DNA from: Amanita rubescens
Taxonomy: Eukaryota > Basidiomycota > Agaricomycetes > Agaricales > Amanitaceae
NCBI GenBank assembly: GCA_015039365.1
Contig: WION01000036.1
Span: 186,001 to 250,000, forward strand
Reading direction: 5' to 3'
Length of the DNA: 64,000 nt
Of this stretch, positions 60,731-64,000 are shown in pieces. The notes under the pieces are model-generated. The model worked only from the letters and a program-made list of their open reading frames with translations, had not been told where the DNA came from and searched no databases. A program made the position numbers and the translations under genes. Position 1 is the first letter of the stretch. Every line of letters begins with the position of its first letter.

Positions 60731-60742
60731 GGTGGGGGAGAG
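60731..60742 (+). promoter_or_regulatory. Polypurine tract of element B
   Basis: GGTGGGGGAGAG directly before the 3' LTR, the same sequence as in element A. Confidence 0.8.
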
Positions 60743-60927
60743 TGTAACGGGTATATTTCCGTTACAGGAAGTCAGAGATAATATGTACAAACAATACAGT
60801 ATATACTCGTGTTTGGCACTGTATATAGGCATCTTTACAACTACCTACTACACGAATATACAAGTCGATTCAGTGTAGTCCGGGTGTACACAAGATAACC
60901 AACACATAACGGATAATATCTGTTACA
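60743..60927 (+). repeat. 3' LTR of element B
   Basis: 185 bp, ends TGTTACA, followed by the TTTAG target copy. Confidence 0.92.
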
Positions 60928-63900
60928 TTTAGCAAGGAATGCATATACATCTTTCCAACTCCCATGAAGCCTTGAAAGGTGCAACTTTGTTGTGTATGGT
61001 TCAACCAATGTTTGTGTGTCAAGATCTCCTCCAAGAAAGTTGCAATTGATATGAGTCTCTGGAGGTATGCTCGTAATCCCAAACTGTTCTGCTGTAGGTC
61101 CAAAGTCCAATGGATCAGTATCAGATATCATAAGTGTAGATGCTGGTCTGCTAGTCCAGGGAATGTCTTCCCTTAGCTTGAAAATTTCATGATCAAGCCA
61201 TGGGTCATAATGTCCACCATATTGTACACCATATTTATTGGCAGACCCACAGTCTACATTGTGGCGATGGCGGAAATCAGCAATAAGAGCATCAGCTAAT
61301 GCTGGTGATGCATGCAAGGCTGCAAAATTGCGTCGTATAGGATTATGCACTGCCCCTTCTACTGAGTTTGTTCCCCTGATGCAATGATACAAATAGAGCC
61401 CATCCTTATCAACACCAATTTTCATATAAACTGACATGAAAGTAGGATCAGAAATCCACCCTTTCTGTACCTCAACTAAAACACTCTGTGCCTTCCTATG
61501 TGTTTCATCATTGAACAACTTTTGACCAGTAACAGTGCACTTGATGGATGCCCATGATTCAAAAAGCTCTTTCAACAGAATATACAGCACATCCTTCTGA
61601 GGTACAAAGCGTCGAACCCTCTTCCACAACCAAGCAGGAGATTTTGACTTGATTTTTTCCCATGATTCTCCCTTCTTTCTCAACACTGACTCAACTATAT
61701 CTCTATCATCCTTGTCAGGTACAAGCAAAGTATCACTGAATGCAGCTGCAAACTTGCAAAGAGCAGAATGTTTGTGTGAAATGGTTCTGCAGACTCTGTC
61801 AATGACATGAAAGCAATCAGCCAAGATGCGAGATGGAATTTCTCCAGTATTTTCCTGAATATATCCTGCTGGATTCTGAATCACAGATTCAATATTAGTT
61901 TCAATATCATCAGAATCAGAATCAGAGTCAGAGTCAGAGTCATCACATGCAAGATGTGAAGCAGAAAAAGTGCTACTCTCTGCACCATCTCCAGTATTGG
62001 CCACTATGTCCTGTGTTGGTCTTATTACACTCAGCTGACTGATATTCCTCTGCTCAGGAATTGAAAAAGTGACATCCAATGTCCCACTGTTATTACAACA
62101 AGTGTGGAGTGCACTAATGCTTACAACAACCATAAAAGTATCCTGACTCCCTTGGATATCCTTCAGGGATTGACGATGGCAGGCAATAACACAATTTGGT
62201 GCAAGCACTTCTGTGATTTTGATTAGTGCTCTGGTTTTTGTTGTAGAGACACCAATTGAAACTGGGTTTTTCTCCTGGCCAACTAATATGTCATATTTTC
62301 CAGGCTGTGCAACAATTTCACCATGTGCAACTTCATGTCTCTGCACATATAAGCTAACAAGCTGTCCAACTTGTGTTGCAGCTGACAAAGGTTGACCAAC
62401 TGTGTCACTATTTCTGAGGACATCAAAAATCTGAAGTGCAACATGTGCATCTAAGGCTGCATAGTGTTTCTGATCATCTGTTAGAGCAGACAGACTCCAT
62501 TCACTTGTCCTACATTCTTTTGATAGATAGCACCCCAATGTTGCTGCTGTAATCACATTCAGGGATGCATTTGCACTAGAGACTGCATTCTTCTCTGCTG
62601 CCAGCTTTCCAAGCTCAATAATACCAAGATATGTTCTTCCTTTCCTTGCAGGAAGGGTAAAATCAGGGAAATCTCGAGCCAATTTTGCCAAGTCAGCACC
62701 AACATTACGCCCAACCTTTATTATTTGAGTGGAATGGAGAATTGTTTTGAGAGAACTAGGCAATCTCTGTAGATGATAAACCTGTAACAAGTAGACAGCA
62801 GTTGATAATGCAATCTGAACCAATGCTGTCTTCTGAGGACCTGTGCCACTCAAGCCAGTTGTAAACTCCCACTCCATATCAAATCCAATGTGCAAAGTAC
62901 TTTTATCATTTTCCAACTGTTGCAAAATATTCAAACAAGCACTCTGTATTTCATGATGGCTTCCAAGAGTGTGGATTGAAACAGTGTCTGGCAGTGACAA
63001 TAGTGGTAGATCAGCAAATTGGTCAAGCTGCACAGGTGTAACATTTTCTCCCAGTGATGGCATGCAAGCAACAAATGTTCCAATACCCTGAGCTACAACA
63101 TCTGTGAATCCTAAAACAGGCTCAGGAAGACCATGTTGTTTGAGTGATACAATTATTGCCTCTAGTCCAGCACAAAGATGCACAAGTGATTTGGTAGGCA
63201 CAAATGCTTGATATCTAATTTGCTCCCACTCATTAACAACAGTAAAGAGTGCTGTGAACATTTGTGTGCCTTCCAATTTCATCATATATTTGGGCAATTT
63301 GAAACTGTGATCCCATTTCAAGATATGCCCAGACAGTGCAGACATACACTGATCCAAGATTGGGCGGATGTGTTCCATATAGTCCATATGAACATTTTTA
63401 ATGTACCACCTTGATGGAGAAAACCCACTATAACCAGATTGATCATGAAACCCAGAAAATGGTGTAAATGTTTTGACTGCAGAACCTATTCTCTCCATAT
63501 CATTAATGTGGGCTGTAATAATATGCAAGTATTTCAACTCTCTGAGATCATCCTCACGGACATGAAGCTCTTGTAAAATCTTTGACCATGCATTAGAACT
63601 AACCCGGTGTGCACTACTAGCACAAATGAGAGTCATCAAGGTTTTATCAATTCCACTCCGATGTGTTAAAAAGGCTGGAAATTCATCCACAAGGCTAGGA
63701 TCCAGCTGCTCCAAAATATCAGGGTCATACAGGTTAACTGTTCTCCCACAACCAGTTGGACAAGATGAATCAGTCTTTCTACAGCGAAAACGCTGAGTAA
63801 TAATATAATAACTGTCTTTCAGATCAACAACATGGTGTGCCACAGGATCACTGTTCCAACCCTTGATAGTTAGGGGATGATCTTTATCCTTGTAGTAGTG

Positions 63901-64000
63901 GCAGGTAGCATTTTGGCAAGTCAACTTCCTTCTATCCAACAGATGTGGTAACCACACAAATACTCTGGGATAATAGAGGGATTCTGGTGTTAAGCCCTCT
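60928..64000 (-). pseudogene. Transposon-type protein with DEDD 3'-5' exonuclease domain (N-terminal and main part)
   Basis: A single intronless minus-strand frame runs from the window edge (still open upstream of 63957) to the element B insertion. The first part is Cys-rich (LTCQNATCHYY; FRCRKTDSSCPTGCGR), like the zinc-binding N terminus of fungal transposon proteins. The middle is a WRN/RNase D-type exonuclease: HIGFDMEWEF (D-x-E), NVGADLAKLARDF, and YAALDAHVALQIF with Y and D of motif III. An acidic D/S-repeat follows (about 61905-61950). The C-terminal half has ADCFHVIDR and the conserved RGTNSVEGAVHNPIRRNF. The last pieces lie at 51037-51365 and 34285-34703. It was probably the transposase or replication protein of a DNA transposon; the class is uncertain. 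It is now inactivated. Confidence 0.75.

Larger units (their letters stand above)
51366..60927 (+). mobile_element. LTR element B: non-autonomous relative of element A
   Basis: 185-bp LTRs (51366-51550 and 60743-60927; TGTAACGG...GTTACA) differ at only two sites I can see. They are flanked by TTTAG at 51361-51365 and 60928-60932. The polypurine tract (60731-60742) is the same as in element A, and CTTTTTT again follows the 5' LTR. No RT or integrase motif is seen. It carries two overlapping-phase ORFs, the second interrupted by a 2.5-kb element. Hairpins and antisense introns run through it as in A. Total length is 9.56 kb, or about 7.1 kb without the insert. Confidence 0.92.

Overview
This window is from a filamentous basidiomycete, most likely an agaricomycete. 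The host genes carry many GT-AG introns of about 45-60 nt. They include a FunK1-type fungal kinase, a Crinkler-type protein and a fungal aminoglycoside-phosphotransferase-like gene. The right half is filled with fungal retroelements. Exon structures below were read by eye from splice signals and protein-family continuity; no alignment or database search was run.

1-10.7 kb: a run of kinase-fold genes on the + strand. The first is an APH-like gene broken by two DNA transposons: a 116-bp perfect-hairpin MITE just after its start codon and a 2.6-kb terminal-inverted-repeat element in its middle. Next come a small kinase-like gene and an intact six-exon FunK1 gene.

11-26.8 kb: dense housekeeping genes. 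These are KAR2/BiP (-), LSM6 (+), PIG-X/PBN1 (+), a Maf nucleotide pyrophosphatase (-), a Crinkler header plus body (+), a decayed septation coiled-coil (Uds1) gene (-), HUS1 (+), ERV2 sulfhydryl oxidase (-) and cytoplasmic asparaginyl-tRNA synthetase (+). Several neighbours are separated by only 12-120 bp.

26.8-34.3 kb: repeat-rich ground with a long palindrome, a multi-exon hypothetical gene, a decayed partner gene, and a 2.3-kb element with GGAGTC-rich, C-rich ends.

34.3-64 kb: one transposon-type gene (- strand: Cys-rich N terminus, DEDD 3'-5' exonuclease domain, C-terminal zinc knuckle, open at the window edge) has been split into three by LTR elements. A 16.3-kb Copia element (34704-51036, TSD GATTT) and a 9.6-kb LTR element B (51366-60927, TSD TTTAG) sit in its coding region. 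The Copia pol is itself split by an 8.2-kb LTR element A (37456-45658, TSD TAGAT). Element B is further split by a 2.5-kb element (55629-58098).

The most unusual objects are elements A and B. They have LTRs, polypurine tracts and clean target duplications but no visible reverse transcriptase or integrase. Instead they carry very long sense ORFs (1494 codons in A, about 1550 in B before interruption) with no domain I recognise. Two layers lie over these ORFs: (i) short perfect inverted repeats every few tens of bp, and (ii) on the antisense strand, a chain of canonical 43-60-nt fungal introns (GTGAG donor, CTAAC/CTGAC-type branch point, YAG acceptor). Antisense introns would survive retrotransposition, so these elements may have an undescribed spliced antisense programme. 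This is inference from sequence patterns and needs stranded RNA data.
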